A stretch of DNA of 38,417 nt, from NCBI GenBank assembly GCA_013694625.1, contig JACDCD010000032.1, positions 1 to 38,417 on the forward strand. The letters are read 5' to 3'. Made by a program: the position numbers and the translations under genes. Origin of the DNA: Actinomycetota bacterium (GTDB lineage Bacteria; Actinomycetota; CADDZG01; WHSQ01). Each line of letters begins with the position of its first letter. The first letter of the stretch is position 1. This document shows, in pieces, positions 23,400 through 31,881 of this stretch. A model generated the notes under the pieces. It had not been told where the DNA came from, searched no databases, and worked only from the letters and a program-made list of their open reading frames with translations.

Positions 23400-24178
23400 T
23401 CTACAAGAAATCGGGCGAGGAGATTGCGCTCATGCGGCGCGGTGGGGCGATTCTTGTCGACACCCTCAATCGCCTCGAGGAAGCGTTGCTCCCCGGCATC
23501 ACCACGGGCGAGCTCGACGCCATTGCCGAGAGGTCGATAACGGCGCAGGGCGCCAAGCCGTCCTTCAAGGGCTACAGGGGTTTTCCTGCGTCCATCTGCA
23601 CGTCGCCCAACCATGTCATCGTTCACGGGATCCCCGGCCCCGTGATGCTCGAAGAGGGTGACATCGTGTCCCTCGATGTCGGTGTCCTGTACGGCGGAAT
23701 GCATGTGGACTCGGCGTGGACCTTTCCGGTGGGGCAGGTGGACCCCGCCAAGGCCGCGCTCTTGAAGGCCAGTGAGGCGGCCCTCGAGGGGGCGATAGCT
23801 CGGTGCCGTCCCGGGGCGCGATTGGGTGACGTTGGCCACGCAGTCGAGGTGGTCGCCGAGGCGGCCGGTTTCTCCGTTGTGCGTGAGTACGTCGGCCACG
23901 GAGTGGGGCGTTCGTTGCACGAGGACCCACAAATTCCTAATTACGGGCCCCCGGGTCGCAGGGAAGTGCTCGGGGCCGGCATGACCCTCGCGATCGAGCC
24001 CATGATCAACGCGGGAGGGGCGGCGACCAGGGCGTTGGATGACGGGTGGACGGTGGTGACGGCGGATGGAGCGCCGTCGGCCCATTTCGAGCACACCGTG
24101 GCGATCCTGACCGAGGGCCACGAGGTCCTGACCAGTCGCACCCATGCCCGGCCGCCGGTTGCCCTCGGCGCCTCTTGA
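23396..24178 (+). CDS. map: methionine aminopeptidase, type I
   Basis: It removes the initiator Met from nascent proteins and is a two-metal enzyme. The 260-aa protein has the pita-bread fold motifs. His77 lies in VIVHGIP, metal ligands Asp94 and Asp105 in SLDVGVLYGGMHVDSAW, His168 in GHGVGRSLHE, Glu201 in AIEPM and Glu232 in HFEHTVAI. No N-terminal zinc-finger extension is present. It is translationally coupled to adk (ATGA) and ends the spc-group transcript. The C-terminal dozen residues (ARPPVALGAS) are not conserved. Confidence 0.97.
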   Translation: MIYKKSGEEIALMRRGGAILVDTLNRLEEALLPGITTGELDAIAERSITAQGAKPSFKGYRGFPASICTSPNHVIVHGIPGPVMLEEGDIVSLDVGVLYGGMHVDSAWTFPVGQVDPAKAALLKASEAALEGAIARCRPGARLGDVGHAVEVVAEAAGFSVVREYVGHGVGRSLHEDPQIPNYGPPGRREVLGAGMTLAIEPMINAGGAATRALDDGWTVVTADGAPSAHFEHTVAILTEGHEVLTSRTHARPPVALGAS

Positions 24179-24242
24179 CCCATACTTTGCCAGACAGACA
24201 CAGCGCGACTCCCGGTGTGGCGGAATGCCTAGTGGGAGGCGC

Positions 24243-24271
24243 TCGACCTGCACAAACGCGTCTGCTATTCT
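24243..24271 (+). promoter_or_regulatory. sigma-A promoter of the infA-rpoA gene group
   Basis: TCGACC (24243-24248) and TATTCT (24266-24271) lie exactly 17 bp apart in the 183-nt gap between map and infA. This is the first gap in the array large enough for a promoter. Transcription should start near 24278, about 84 nt before infA. Confidence 0.65.
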
Positions 24272-24361
24272 TACGTGTCGGCCCGCTCCCCAGAGTTATC
24301 GCCAGGTTTCTTCTCCGCGGGGTCGGCCGGCCAAAGAACCGTCTAGACAAGAAAGCCGCGC

Positions 24362-24604
24362 GTGGCGAAGAACAAAGACAAGACCTCCCAGAAGGAGGAG
24401 GGCATACAGGTCGAGGGCGCCGTCATCGAACCGCTCCCGAACGCCATGTTCCGGGTCGAGCTGGACAACGGCCACCGGGTGCTCGCTCATATCTCGGGAA
24501 AGATGCGCATGCACTACATCCGGATACTTCCCGGCGATCGCGTCCTCGTCGAGCTGTCTCCGTACGACCTGAGTCGCGGCCGAGTGGTCTTCCGCTACAA
24601 GTAG
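24362..24604 (+). CDS. infA: translation initiation factor IF-1
   Basis: IF-1 binds the A site of the 30S subunit during initiation. The 80-aa protein is an OB fold with [40 protein letters not shown] and [23 protein letters not shown] (each in part). The GTG start adds a polar Lys/Glu-rich N-terminus ([14 protein letters not shown]), making it about seven residues longer than most. The ribosome binding site is weak (AAGAAAG). rpmJ follows after 13 nt. Confidence 0.97.
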   Translation: MAKNKDKTSQKEEGIQVEGAVIEPLPNAMFRVELDNGHRVLAHISGKMRMHYIRILPGDRVLVELSPYDLSRGRVVFRYK

Positions 24605-24617
24605 TGGTGGAGCCGAG

Positions 24618-24731
24618 ATGAAGGTGCGTCCCAGCGTCAAGCAAATATGCGACAAGTGCAAGATCATCAGACGTCATGGCACCGTCATGGTGATCTGCTC
24701 GAACCCCAGACACAAGCAACGCCAGGGATAA
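24618..24731 (+). CDS. rpmJ: 50S ribosomal protein L36, zinc type
   Basis: A 37-aa protein, [19 protein letters not shown] followed by [18 protein letters not shown]. The zinc ligands Cys11, Cys14, Cys27 and His32 are all present, so it is the C+ form. The length and sequence match the family closely. It lies between infA and rpsM as in most bacteria, with 9 nt to rpsM. Confidence 0.97.
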   Translation: MKVRPSVKQICDKCKIIRRHGTVMVICSNPRHKQRQG

Positions 24732-24740
24732 GGGGGCCAG

Positions 24741-25118
24741 TTGGCACGTATTGCGGGAGTTGACCTTCCGAGGGACAAACGTCTGAATATCGGTCTCACC
24801 TACATCTACGGCATCGGTGACACCAAGGCCATGGATATCTGCAGGGGTACCTCCGTCAACCCGGCCACACCGGTGCGGGATTTAACGGACGAAGAAGTTG
24901 TTCGCATCAGGGAATGGATCGGCAACAACCTCAACGTCGAAGGAGACCTTCGGCGGGAGGTCAACCAGCACATAAAGCGAAAGATCGAGATCGGGTCCTA
25001 TCAGGGGCTGCGCCACCGGCGCGGTTTACCGGTTCATGGGCAGCGGACCCACACGAATGCGCGTACGCGCAAAGGACCGAAGAAGGCCGTCGCCGGCAAG
25101 AAGAAGACCAAGAAGTAG
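24741..25118 (+). CDS. rpsM: 30S ribosomal protein S13
   Basis: S13 sits in the small-subunit head and contacts L5 and the P-site tRNA. The TTG start, after AAGGGGG, gives [20 protein letters not shown] and 125 aa. The family signatures [30 protein letters not shown] and [18 protein letters not shown] (in part) are clear. The Lys-rich tail is typical. It is followed by rpsK after 18 nt. Confidence 0.97.
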   Translation: MARIAGVDLPRDKRLNIGLTYIYGIGDTKAMDICRGTSVNPATPVRDLTDEEVVRIREWIGNNLNVEGDLRREVNQHIKRKIEIGSYQGLRHRRGLPVHGQRTHTNARTRKGPKKAVAGKKKTKK

Positions 25119-25136
25119 CTAGGGGGCATAAGAGAT

Positions 25137-25535
25137 TTGGCACCTCCCAAGAAGAGCACAAAGAAGACCCGACGGCGTGAAAAGAAGAATGTTGTTCACG
25201 GGGTCGCCCATATCAAGTCGACGTTCAACAACACCGTCATCTCGATAACAGACCTCGAAGGCAACGTTCTGTCGTGGGCGTCCGCAGGGAATGTCGGCTT
25301 CAAGGGATCGCGTAAATCCACCCCGTACGCCGCTCAGCTCGTAGCCGAAGCTGCCTCCAGGCGGGCACAGGAACACGGTGTCCGGCGGGTCGATGTCGAG
25401 GTCAAGGGGCCCGGTTCAGGCCGCGAAACCGCCGTGCGATCGCTGCAGGCATCCGGACTCGAGGTCATGGTCATCAAGGACGTGACCCCCGTGCCGCACA
25501 ACGGGTGTCGCCCCCGCAAGAGGAGGCGTGTGTAA
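25137..25535 (+). CDS. rpsK: 30S ribosomal protein S11
   Basis: S11 lines the mRNA path on the platform. The TTG start, with AGGGGG at 25121-25126, gives [20 protein letters not shown] and 132 aa. [40 protein letters not shown] and the C-terminal [18 protein letters not shown] are diagnostic. It precedes rpsD by 4 nt. Confidence 0.97.
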   Translation: MAPPKKSTKKTRRREKKNVVHGVAHIKSTFNNTVISITDLEGNVLSWASAGNVGFKGSRKSTPYAAQLVAEAASRRAQEHGVRRVDVEVKGPGSGRETAVRSLQASGLEVMVIKDVTPVPHNGCRPRKRRRV

Positions 25536-25539
25536 CCGT

Positions 25540-26166
25540 ATGTCGAGAGAGCTAGGTCCTCGGTGTAAACGATGCCGCCGAGAGAAGATGAAGCTGTTCT
25601 TGAAGGGCACTCGGTGCGAGTCACCCAAATGTCCAATCGAGAAGGGCCGTCCACCCCCCGGCGAGCACGGGCGCGCGCGCGTGCGTGAGTCCGAGTACCT
25701 CCTTCAGCTCCGGGAAAAGCAGAAGGCAAAGCGCTTCTACGGGGTTCTCGAGAAGCAGTTTCGCAGCTATTACGAGGAGGCGGCTCGCTCCAAAGGCGTG
25801 ACCGGCGAGGAGCTAATCCGGATATGTGAATCGCGGCTCGACAACGTCGTGCATCGCTCTGGACTTGCGATGAACCGATCGATGGCCCGTCAGCTTGTGA
25901 GCCATGGGCACTTCGAGGTGAACGGCAAGAAGGTGAACATCCCTTCGTTCCGCGTGAAGTCCGGCGATGTTGTCGAAGTCCGCAATCGCTCCAAGAGCAT
26001 GGGCCGGATCATCGAGAATGCAGCGTTCCACGAAGGCCGCCCCGTCCCCGAGTGGCTGCGGTCGAATTTGAGAGAGATGACCATCGAGGTCGTCGCCTTG
26101 CCGGAGCGGGAACAGATGGACGTGCCCGTTCAAGAGCAACTGATCGTCGAGTATTACTCGAAGTAA
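25540..26166 (+). CDS. rpsD: 30S ribosomal protein S4, zinc type
   Basis: S4 is a primary 16S binder and helps unwind mRNA. The ATG at 25540 gives MSRELGPRCKRCRREKMKLF and 208 aa. Cys9, Cys12, Cys26 and Cys31 match the spacing of the zinc-binding form exactly, which supports this start. A GTG at 25528 is too close to AGGAGG (25521-25526). The S4 RNA-binding domain follows (LDNVVHRSGLAMNRSMARQL, HFEVNGKKVNIPSFRVKSGD). The tail VPVQEQLIVEYYSK is typical. Confidence 0.97.
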   Translation: MSRELGPRCKRCRREKMKLFLKGTRCESPKCPIEKGRPPPGEHGRARVRESEYLLQLREKQKAKRFYGVLEKQFRSYYEEAARSKGVTGEELIRICESRLDNVVHRSGLAMNRSMARQLVSHGHFEVNGKKVNIPSFRVKSGDVVEVRNRSKSMGRIIENAAFHEGRPVPEWLRSNLREMTIEVVALPEREQMDVPVQEQLIVEYYSK

Positions 26167-26214
26167 ACGCAGATCATCACCGGAGCAGATGGCTCCGTGT
26201 TGGGAAGGAGCTTC

Positions 26215-27156
26215 ATGGATCTCTTGGTAGTCCAGCGCCCCCAGATCTCCGAAGCGGAGATCAATGAGGCGCGGCGCAAATTTGTGATCGAGCCTCTCGA
26301 GCCCGGCTTCGGCTACACGCTCGGTGTTGCTCTGCGCCGCACTCTGTTGTCTTCAATACCCGGGGCCGCCGTGACGCAGGTGAAGATCGATGGAGTTCTG
26401 CATGAGTTCTCCACGATTGAAGGCGTCAAGGAAGACGTCACCGACATAGTCCTGAATTTGAAAGAGCTCGTTCTCCGCAGCGACAATGAAGAAGCGACGA
26501 CTGTGTATCTGAGGGTCACCGGACCTGCTGATGTAACGGCCGGAAGCATCGAATTGCCCGCGGGACTCGAGATATTCAACCCCGGTCATCACATTGCAAC
26601 GCTCAACGGCAAGTCGACTCTGGCGATGGAACTGAGGGTCGAGCAAGGCCGTGGTTACGTCCCCGCTGCGACGGCCCCCAAGGAGGCCATCGGGGCGATT
26701 CCGATCGACGCGTTGTTCTCGCCGGTCAAACGGGTCACCTACGAGGTCGAGCCGACGCGCGTGGCCCAGATGACGAACTACGACCGCCTCGTACTCGATG
26801 TCGAGACCGATGGTTCCATGGCGCCGGCCGACGCCCTATCTGCCGCCGGATCAACTCTCGTCGAGTTGTTTCAGCTCTTTGCCGCTGTGGGTGAGGGCGA
26901 GGGTGGCCTCGTGATAGGTCCGGAGGAAGGTGGGGACGCGGAATCGGGCGTGCTGGCAACCCCGATCGAAGATCTCGATCTGACGGTTCGCTCCTACAAC
27001 TGCCTCAAGCGGGAGAATGTCACCACCGTGGGTGAGCTGGTTCAGAAATCCGAGCAGGACCTGCTCGAGATCCGCAACTTCGGGCAGAAGTCGATCGACG
27101 AGGTGAAGGGGAAGCTCGAGGAGATGGACCTCAGCCTCGCTGAAAGAGACTTCTGA
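26215..27156 (+). CDS. rpoA: DNA-directed RNA polymerase subunit alpha
   Basis: Alpha dimerises to seed RNA polymerase assembly and contacts UP elements and activators. The ATG at 26215 after GGAAGGAG gives 313 aa starting [20 protein letters not shown]. The N-terminal domain has [20 protein letters not shown] and [23 protein letters not shown] (in part). The C-terminal domain carries [16 protein letters not shown], with the Arg and Asn equivalent to E. coli Arg265 and Asn268 for DNA contact. A linker rich in Gly/Glu ([19 protein letters not shown]) joins the two. The stop overlaps rplQ as TGATG. Confidence 0.98.
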   Translation: MDLLVVQRPQISEAEINEARRKFVIEPLEPGFGYTLGVALRRTLLSSIPGAAVTQVKIDGVLHEFSTIEGVKEDVTDIVLNLKELVLRSDNEEATTVYLRVTGPADVTAGSIELPAGLEIFNPGHHIATLNGKSTLAMELRVEQGRGYVPAATAPKEAIGAIPIDALFSPVKRVTYEVEPTRVAQMTNYDRLVLDVETDGSMAPADALSAAGSTLVELFQLFAAVGEGEGGLVIGPEEGGDAESGVLATPIEDLDLTVRSYNCLKRENVTTVGELVQKSEQDLLEIRNFGQKSIDEVKGKLEEMDLSLAERDF

Positions 27157-27812
27157 TGCCCCAACCGAAAAAAGGTCCCAGTCTCGGTTCTTCTCCTTCG
27201 CACCAGCGTCTGATGCTCGCCAACCTCGCCCTGTCGTTGTTCGAGCACGAGAAGATCAGAACCACCGAGGCAAAGGCCAAGCTTCTCCGCCCCTACGCCG
27301 AGCGCCTCATAACCAAGGCGAAGAAGGGCGGCATCCACGACCGGCGCCAGGTTCTCTCGGTCATCGAGGATCGCGCCGTGGTCCACAAGCTGTTTGCCGA
27401 CATCGGGCCGCGCTTCGCTTCCCGCAACGGTGGCTACACGCGCATCCTCAAGCTGGGACAGCGTGGCGGGGACGGGGCCCCCATGGCCCTCATCGAGCTT
27501 GTCGACTCTGCCACCCTCTCCGGGGGGGACGAGGCGGATGCCGGGGGTGAACGAGGTCGCCGGCGATTACGTCGTCCGGGCCGCAGGCGCCCCTCGGAGC
27601 TTCCCGAGGACAAGCCGGCGCGGTCACAGGCGGCCGAGGCGGCTGCAATCGGCGACGAAGAGCCGGCTCCCGAGGACGAGACGGCCCCCGAGGACGAGAC
27701 AGCCCCCGAGGACGACGCGGCCCCCGACGAGGAAGCAGGCACGGATGAGGGCGCCTCCGATGCAGGTTTCCCCGACGCCGAGAACGACCAGGCGGAGCCC
27801 GGCAAGAGCTGA
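27156..27812 (+). CDS. rplQ: 50S ribosomal protein L17 with long acidic tail
   Basis: L17 sits near the tunnel exit. The core fills about residues 1-118 ([63 protein letters not shown] in part). About 100 further residues follow: first a basic patch ([13 protein letters not shown]), then a strongly acidic stretch with the tandem hexapeptide APEDET. Most bacterial L17 proteins end near 120-130 aa; acidic tails are known in actinobacteria. The stop TGA overlaps a CTG that appears to start truA. Confidence 0.96.
   Translation: MPQPKKGPSLGSSPSHQRLMLANLALSLFEHEKIRTTEAKAKLLRPYAERLITKAKKGGIHDRRQVLSVIEDRAVVHKLFADIGPRFASRNGGYTRILKLGQRGGDGAPMALIELVDSATLSGGDEADAGGERGRRRLRRPGRRRPSELPEDKPARSQAAEAAAIGDEEPAPEDETAPEDETAPEDDAAPDEEAGTDEGASDAGFPDAENDQAEPGKS
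27666..27719 (+). repeat. 18-bp tandem repeat in the rplQ tail
   Basis: Three in-frame 18-bp units encode [12 protein letters not shown] and APEDDA, followed by a degenerate fourth (APDEEA). Units one and two are nearly identical at the DNA level. Such a repeat could expand or contract by slippage, changing tail length without changing frame. Confidence 0.75.
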
Positions 27813-28576
27813 ACCTGCGCCTGGACGTCGCTTACGACGGCGCCCCTTTTCGCGGTTGGGCGCGACAGGCGGCAGCACGCACCGTTCAGGGGGATCTAGA
27901 AGCAGCCCTCGAGCAGGTTCTCGGCGTTCGCCCCGAAACCGTTGGAGCAGGTCGCACCGACGCCGGGGTCCATGCCCTCGGCCAGGTGATGGGTGCCCCC
28001 GGTGTAGCCGACGACACCGACCTCAGCCGCCTCCAATTGTCGCTGAACCGCCTGTGCAGCCCTTCGATCGCCGTCAACCGCATCATCAGGGCCCCCGAGG
28101 ATTGGCACGCCCGGTTCAACGCGCGCTCGAGGACCTATGTCTACGCGGTTCTGCATGCGCCGGTCCACGATCCATGGCTGACCGGCACCTCTCTTCACCA
28201 TCCGGGCGAACTTGACATCGCGGCCATGAACGAGGCATGTGGACATCTGGTGGGCGCGCACGATTTCTCGTCCTTCGGCCGGGTTGCCGGGGGACTGAGC
28301 CCGGAGCGCAATCTCTGGGAGCTCCGCTGGGCCCAGAGTGGACATTTGCTGAGGCTTCGCGCCAGGGCCAGCTCGTTCATCGGCCAGATGGTGCGCTCCC
28401 TGGTGGGGACGCTGATCTCGGTGGGGGAGGGCCGCCGCTCTCCCGACGACATGCCCGCCATTCTGGCGAGCAGGGACCGCAGCGCGGCCGGGCCCGTGTC
28501 CCCGGCCCACGCGCTCTGTCTCGTCTCGGTTGAATACGATGCCGGGTGGAGCCGCCCGTTTGACCCGTTCAGATAG
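27809..28576 (+). CDS. truA: tRNA pseudouridine(38-40) synthase TruA
   Basis: TruA makes pseudouridine at positions 38-40 of the tRNA anticodon stem-loop. The catalytic motif [13 protein letters not shown], with its Asp, is present near residue 53, along with [12 protein letters not shown] and [21 protein letters not shown] (in part). Homology begins at [19 protein letters not shown], but the open frame (from 27749) contains no ATG, GTG or TTG before codon 60, which lies beyond the catalytic Asp. The best start is CTG at 27809, overlapping the rplQ stop as CTGA, the same geometry as the ATGA and GTGA overlaps nearby. This gives 255 aa, a normal length. A sequencing error is the alternative. 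Confidence 0.9.
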   Translation: MNLRLDVAYDGAPFRGWARQAAARTVQGDLEAALEQVLGVRPETVGAGRTDAGVHALGQVMGAPGVADDTDLSRLQLSLNRLCSPSIAVNRIIRAPEDWHARFNARSRTYVYAVLHAPVHDPWLTGTSLHHPGELDIAAMNEACGHLVGAHDFSSFGRVAGGLSPERNLWELRWAQSGHLLRLRARASSFIGQMVRSLVGTLISVGEGRRSPDDMPAILASRDRSAAGPVSPAHALCLVSVEYDAGWSRPFDPFR

Positions 28577-28588
28577 TGCCGTTATCCT
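28560..28588 (+). promoter_or_regulatory. sigma-A promoter of rplM-rpsI
   Basis: TTGACC (28560-28565) and TATCCT (28583-28588) are 17 bp apart and overlap the end of truA. The sequence CGTTTGACC is shared with the str promoter. Transcription should begin near 28595, leaving a leader of about 52 nt. Confidence 0.7.
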
Positions 28589-28598
28589 GGATCTTCCC

Positions 28599-28618
28599 CC
28601 GGACCTTGGTTCGTCCGG
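28599..28618 (+). promoter_or_regulatory. hairpin at the start of the rplM leader
   Basis: CCGGAC (28599-28604) and GTCCGG (28613-28618) form a perfect 6-bp stem with an 8-nt loop, almost at the predicted 5' end of the rplM-rpsI transcript. L13 leader RNAs exist in other phyla; a similar autoregulatory role or a stabilising 5' hairpin is possible but is inference. Confidence 0.45.
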
Positions 28619-28646
28619 CAGCTGCCAGAACTCCGAAGGACACTCA

Positions 28647-29138
28647 TTGAAGACCCATTCAACAAAACCAAGCGAGGTCACGCGCGAGTGGTGGCTCATC
28701 GATGCCGATGGCGTCGTGTTGGGCCGTCTCGCCGCTGAGATCGCAAAAATCCTCCGCGGGAAAAACAAACCCTATTTCGCGCCCCATCTGGATACAGGCG
28801 ATCATGTAGTGGTGATCAATGCCTCGAAGGTGATTCTCACGGGCAACAAGCTGTTGCAGAAGCAGTACTACCGCCACTCTGGATATCCGGGCGGTCTGAA
28901 GTCCGTGCCCTACTCCAAGCTGATGGCGACGCGACCGGAAATGGCCATCGAGAAGGCGGTCAAGGGAATGCTCCCGCGCAACCGCCTGGGAAACGCAATG
29001 CTCAAGAAGTTGAAGGTCTACGCCGGGCCGGAACACGCCCAGGCTGCGCAGAACCCAAAATCTCTCGATGTCAAGCCGGTCGCTGCTCCGCGCAATACCA
29101 AGCAGGCGCACACGATCGAGGAGGTCATGGGTGCCTAA
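28647..29138 (+). CDS. rplM: 50S ribosomal protein L13
   Basis: L13 is an early large-subunit assembly protein. The TTG start with AAGGA six nt upstream gives [20 protein letters not shown] and 163 aa. Core motifs are [38 protein letters not shown] and YRHSGYPGG, then [12 protein letters not shown]. The family norm is about 145 aa; the extra residues form a C-terminal tail ([20 protein letters not shown]). It overlaps rpsI by 8 nt. Confidence 0.97.
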   Translation: MKTHSTKPSEVTREWWLIDADGVVLGRLAAEIAKILRGKNKPYFAPHLDTGDHVVVINASKVILTGNKLLQKQYYRHSGYPGGLKSVPYSKLMATRPEMAIEKAVKGMLPRNRLGNAMLKKLKVYAGPEHAQAAQNPKSLDVKPVAAPRNTKQAHTIEEVMGA

Positions 29139-29523
29139 CGAGTTGGCGGCTGCAACCGGCCGTCGCAAGGAAGCGGTCTGCCGGGCGCGCCTCATGGAAG
29201 GCACGGGGCGGTGGTCCATAAACGGACGGCCCATCGAAGATTACTTTCCGAGCGCGACCCACCGCATGATCATCACCGAGCCCCTGCGAATAACGAGCAC
29301 CGAGGGCCGCTATGACATTCTGGTCAAGATCCAGGGTGGCGGCGCCAGCGGGCAATCCGGCGCGCTCCGTCATGCGATCTCCCGTGCCCTCGTGAACCTC
29401 GACCCGGATCTGCGTCCGGTCCTGAAGTCGGCCGGTTTCCTTACGCGCGACGCACGCGAGAAGGAACGCCGCAAGTATGGACTGAAAAAGGCGCGCAAAG
29501 CTCCGCAGTACAGCAAGCGCTAG
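29131..29523 (+). CDS. rpsI: 30S ribosomal protein S9
   Basis: The C-terminal tail of S9 reaches the P-site tRNA. The GTG start, after GAGGAGG in rplM, gives 130 aa opening [20 protein letters not shown]. Other conserved parts are [31 protein letters not shown], and the C-terminus [20 protein letters not shown] followed by KR. The final Arg that contacts tRNA is present. It is the last ribosomal protein gene of the array; a decayed island follows. Confidence 0.97.
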   Translation: MPNELAAATGRRKEAVCRARLMEGTGRWSINGRPIEDYFPSATHRMIITEPLRITSTEGRYDILVKIQGGGASGQSGALRHAISRALVNLDPDLRPVLKSAGFLTRDAREKERRKYGLKKARKAPQYSKR

Positions 29524-29870
29524 CACTCCCGCCCCATCTCAGAGTAATTGCCCGAGGTTGCCAATCCGCCGGCAAGTTCGCACAGGCGTGGGCAGCTTGA
29601 AGGCGACGGATAAGGGGTGACGTCCCTTGTCGAGCAAACGTCGAGAAGTCGGCGTCAGAAGCGCGACGGTACCGTCCTCAAGTGAATTGGAGGGCCGCGT
29701 CACGGCCTAAGCCTGGCGCCACTCTGCCCTCCACACAAGAATCCAACCCAAGTTCCCCAGGCGGGATCAGTGGAAGCGGGCGGCCGAAAGCGGCCTGGAG
29801 GAAGAGGCTGTTGACAGGGAGCCTTTCTTCCGGACCATCCCACCCCGTTCAATGGCGCCTCGTGGCGCAC
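29524..29870. other. non-coding stretch after rpsI, no gene recognised
   Basis: I see no convincing gene on either strand. Weak hairpins occur (AAGGG/CCCTT at 29612-29628, GGCCG/CGGCC at 29693-29707), neither with a T-run, so no clear terminator for rplM-rpsI is visible. The right part may hold further decayed insertion sequence DNA adjoining the transposase remnant. Confidence 0.5.
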
Positions 29871-30359
29871 CACGCCGTCGACCCAGATGTAGACGAAGTC
29901 TTTTCCTTGAGCTTTTTCGCCATGAACTCGGCGCGCTCGGCCCCCACGCCTTGGTGAGGCGCGTGATCGCAGCCGGCGACAACCCCGCGTCGGTGCCCAA
30001 GAATTCGCTGAGCGCGGGACGGAAGTCCCCCGAGGACAACCCGTGCAGGTACAGCAGCGGCAGCACCTCCACCGTCAACCGGTTGATGGTGAACGTGGGA
30101 ACCATCTCGAAGTCGCCCTCTTCATCGGCTACCCAGGTGGGGACGGTGTCGCAGTCGATCAGGCCGCTTATCTGGCCCATCCCCGGCTTCATCGGACCGG
30201 TCTGGGGGCTGACCGCGGGATCGGGGGATTCGGCCACGTAGGAGTCGACCTCGGACTCGAGCGCCGCAGCCAGCATCCTGCGGCGCCGTCACGAACGATC
30301 TCGTCGAGGACTCCGGCGAATTCCACGCGCGCAGCCTCCTCTTGGACTACCCTCAACAT
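29871..30359 (-). pseudogene. IS256-family (Mutator-type) transposase remnant
   Basis: Read on the minus strand, it starts MLRVVQEEAARVEFAGVLDE, then RRMLAAALESEVDSYVAE after a frameshift near 30282. EVLPLLYLHGLSSGDFRPAL and GLSPAAITRLTKAWG follow, then AERAEFMAKKLKEKDFVYIW and VDG after two more frameshifts near 29941 and 29901. These segments match the N-terminal half of IS256-type transposases in order. About 50 residues between them (around PQTGPMKPGMGQISGLIDC) do not fit the family. The catalytic DDE core beyond WVDG is missing, so the gene cannot work. No terminal repeats were found. Confidence 0.8.
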
Positions 30360-30508
30360 TGGCGTCTCCTTCCCGCCGGCGCTCCAACGCCGGGCCGGCA
30401 CCATCGTTTAGCTCAGATGGGAAGGTACGCCGCGCTCTCCTTCGGGTTCCGGATTCCACAACTTCTGGTCATATCTCTTGCTGGAGAAGGAGAGAACGAT
30501 AGACGACA

Positions 30509-31285
30509 TTGTGGATGCGTGTACTGCCGTATATGAGGGAAGTGCAGCGGACGACAGTCTTGTTGATTGACGCTCTGACTTTCGTCTTAGCCTTCGTGCT
30601 CCTCTTTTTGTTGGTTCCTAGCGAAGTCCATGGCAATGGATTCGGGGCTGGTGGACCGTTGCTGGCAGGCGTGCGGGTTCTATTAGCCCACCATGTATTG
30701 CGTCCGTTGAGTGGCGGTCAGGTATTGAGTCAGACGGCTTACCAAGCGCTTATGCTCGCGCTGCCCGTTTTGGCGTTCCTGAGATATGGAGCAAATCCTA
30801 GGGTGGCGGGGGCGTTGGTGGCGGGTTGGGGCGCGGGGGCTTTCTTGGGCAGCCTTGTGGCTTTCCGAGCCGTACAAGTCGTTAGTTCACTTGTTCTCTT
30901 GCGGCGAGCGTGGTTAGTGCAATCACTTGTTCTTTGGTTCTTGATCGTAAATGTTCCTTCAGGGATAGCAGTCGCGGTGGTGTTCGTTTCTGGGATTGCG
31001 AATGGGCTGCGAGTACCACCGATGACAGCTCTCTGGGCTAGGTGTACCTCTGTGGAACTGAGACCTCAGGCTTTTGCGGTCGTGAGTACCGTGGCAACGG
31101 CCGGGACTGTGATAGCGCTTGTCGTTGCAGGGCCAGCGATTGAGACGTTCGGAGTGACGCCTGTGTTCGCTGCAATCGCAACTATCTCTACAGCATCGGC
31201 CTGGCTCGCCTCCATCGCTGCGGGGCGTCAAGAGGGAAGGGAAGCGAGTAGTCGCAATGGGGCGGACAGAGAAGCCGTAGCGTAG
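30509..31285 (+). pseudogene. C-terminal half of an MFS transporter
   Basis: The 258-residue frame from a TTG codon begins with a membrane segment (VLLIDALTFVLAFVLLFLLV) resembling TM6 of MFS exporters. It is followed by the central loop with RVLLAHHVLRPL, then about six more hydrophobic segments up to VFAAIATISTASAWL. The usual 12-TM protein has about 400 aa, so TM1-5 are missing and function is doubtful. A stop at 30500 closes the frame upstream. The DNA is visibly less GC-rich, and its codon choice (more TTG, CTT, GTT) differs from the neighbouring genes, which points to transfer. Substrate unknown. Confidence 0.65.
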
Positions 31286-31608
31286 ACGGCTTGGGTGTTG
31301 GCGCCGCCACTCAGAATGACCATGACGGCGACACCTTCGGTGACCACGTTCCAAACGCGGACGAACCCACCGGCGACCTCAAGCGATCACTCCGATGTGA
31401 CTTCATCGACTGCCGTCCGGGCGCAGGACTCAACGATGATCCTCTCTTGTTGTCGCCGAACGCCCCTCTCTGCCAGCATGAGGTGAGATACTTCTCCGCT
31501 TGAAATTACTGAGCAAGAAGGGCACGGAAGGAGCACCGGTCCACCGCACCCGATTTCCTTAGACACCGCACAAGCGGGCATGATGGTGTCCGCGGAGGAG
31601 GTGACCCC
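31286..31608. other. no gene recognised between MFS and HTH remnants
   Basis: Short open frames occur on both strands, but none resembles a known protein, and base composition is mixed. I regard it as island spacer or decayed sequence. Confidence 0.4.
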
Positions 31609-31848
31609 GTGGGAACTGGGAGGTCAGCGGTGGCTGAGAAGGCACCCAAGGAGACGCGTTGGACCGCGCGCAAGGAGGCCGATGCGGTCGTTCGTCTGTT
31701 GCGCGGTGAGAGGCGAGCCTCAGCCCGGACCGGAGTTCACCTTCGAGCTGATAGAGATCTCAGGCGAAGAGGGAAGAGAGCTCCGGCTCGAGCAGGCCCG
31801 CGCGATCAGGGACCTATTGCTGTGGGCCAGGTTCCGGACGAGTACTGA
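31609..31848 (+). pseudogene. HTH / transposase OrfA-like fragment
   Basis: From the GTG at 31630, the frame reads VAEKAPKETRWTARKEADAV then VRLLRGE, like the first helix-turn-helix of transposase OrfA or related HTH proteins. After GE the resemblance stops. In another frame, the downstream half reads FTFELIEISGEEGRELRLEQ and ARAIRDLLLW and overlaps the recombinase start as ATGA, like a small ORF upstream of a recombinase. The locus thus looks like a fusion of two scraps by deletion near 31710. Assignment is tentative. Confidence 0.35.
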
Positions 31849-31881
31849 CCGGCAGGGGAGAGGCGACAGGAGCTTGACCAG

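Noticed and set aside
30395-30460. tRNA-like sequence TTAGCTCAGATGGGAAG followed by GGGTTCCGG
   Set aside because: The D-stem does not close, the T-arm lacks TTCRA, and no acceptor stem pairs. At most it is a decayed att fragment.
31387-31581. Minus-strand open frame of 64 codons in the island
   Set aside because: No resemblance to any family I know, and no ribosome binding site stands out.
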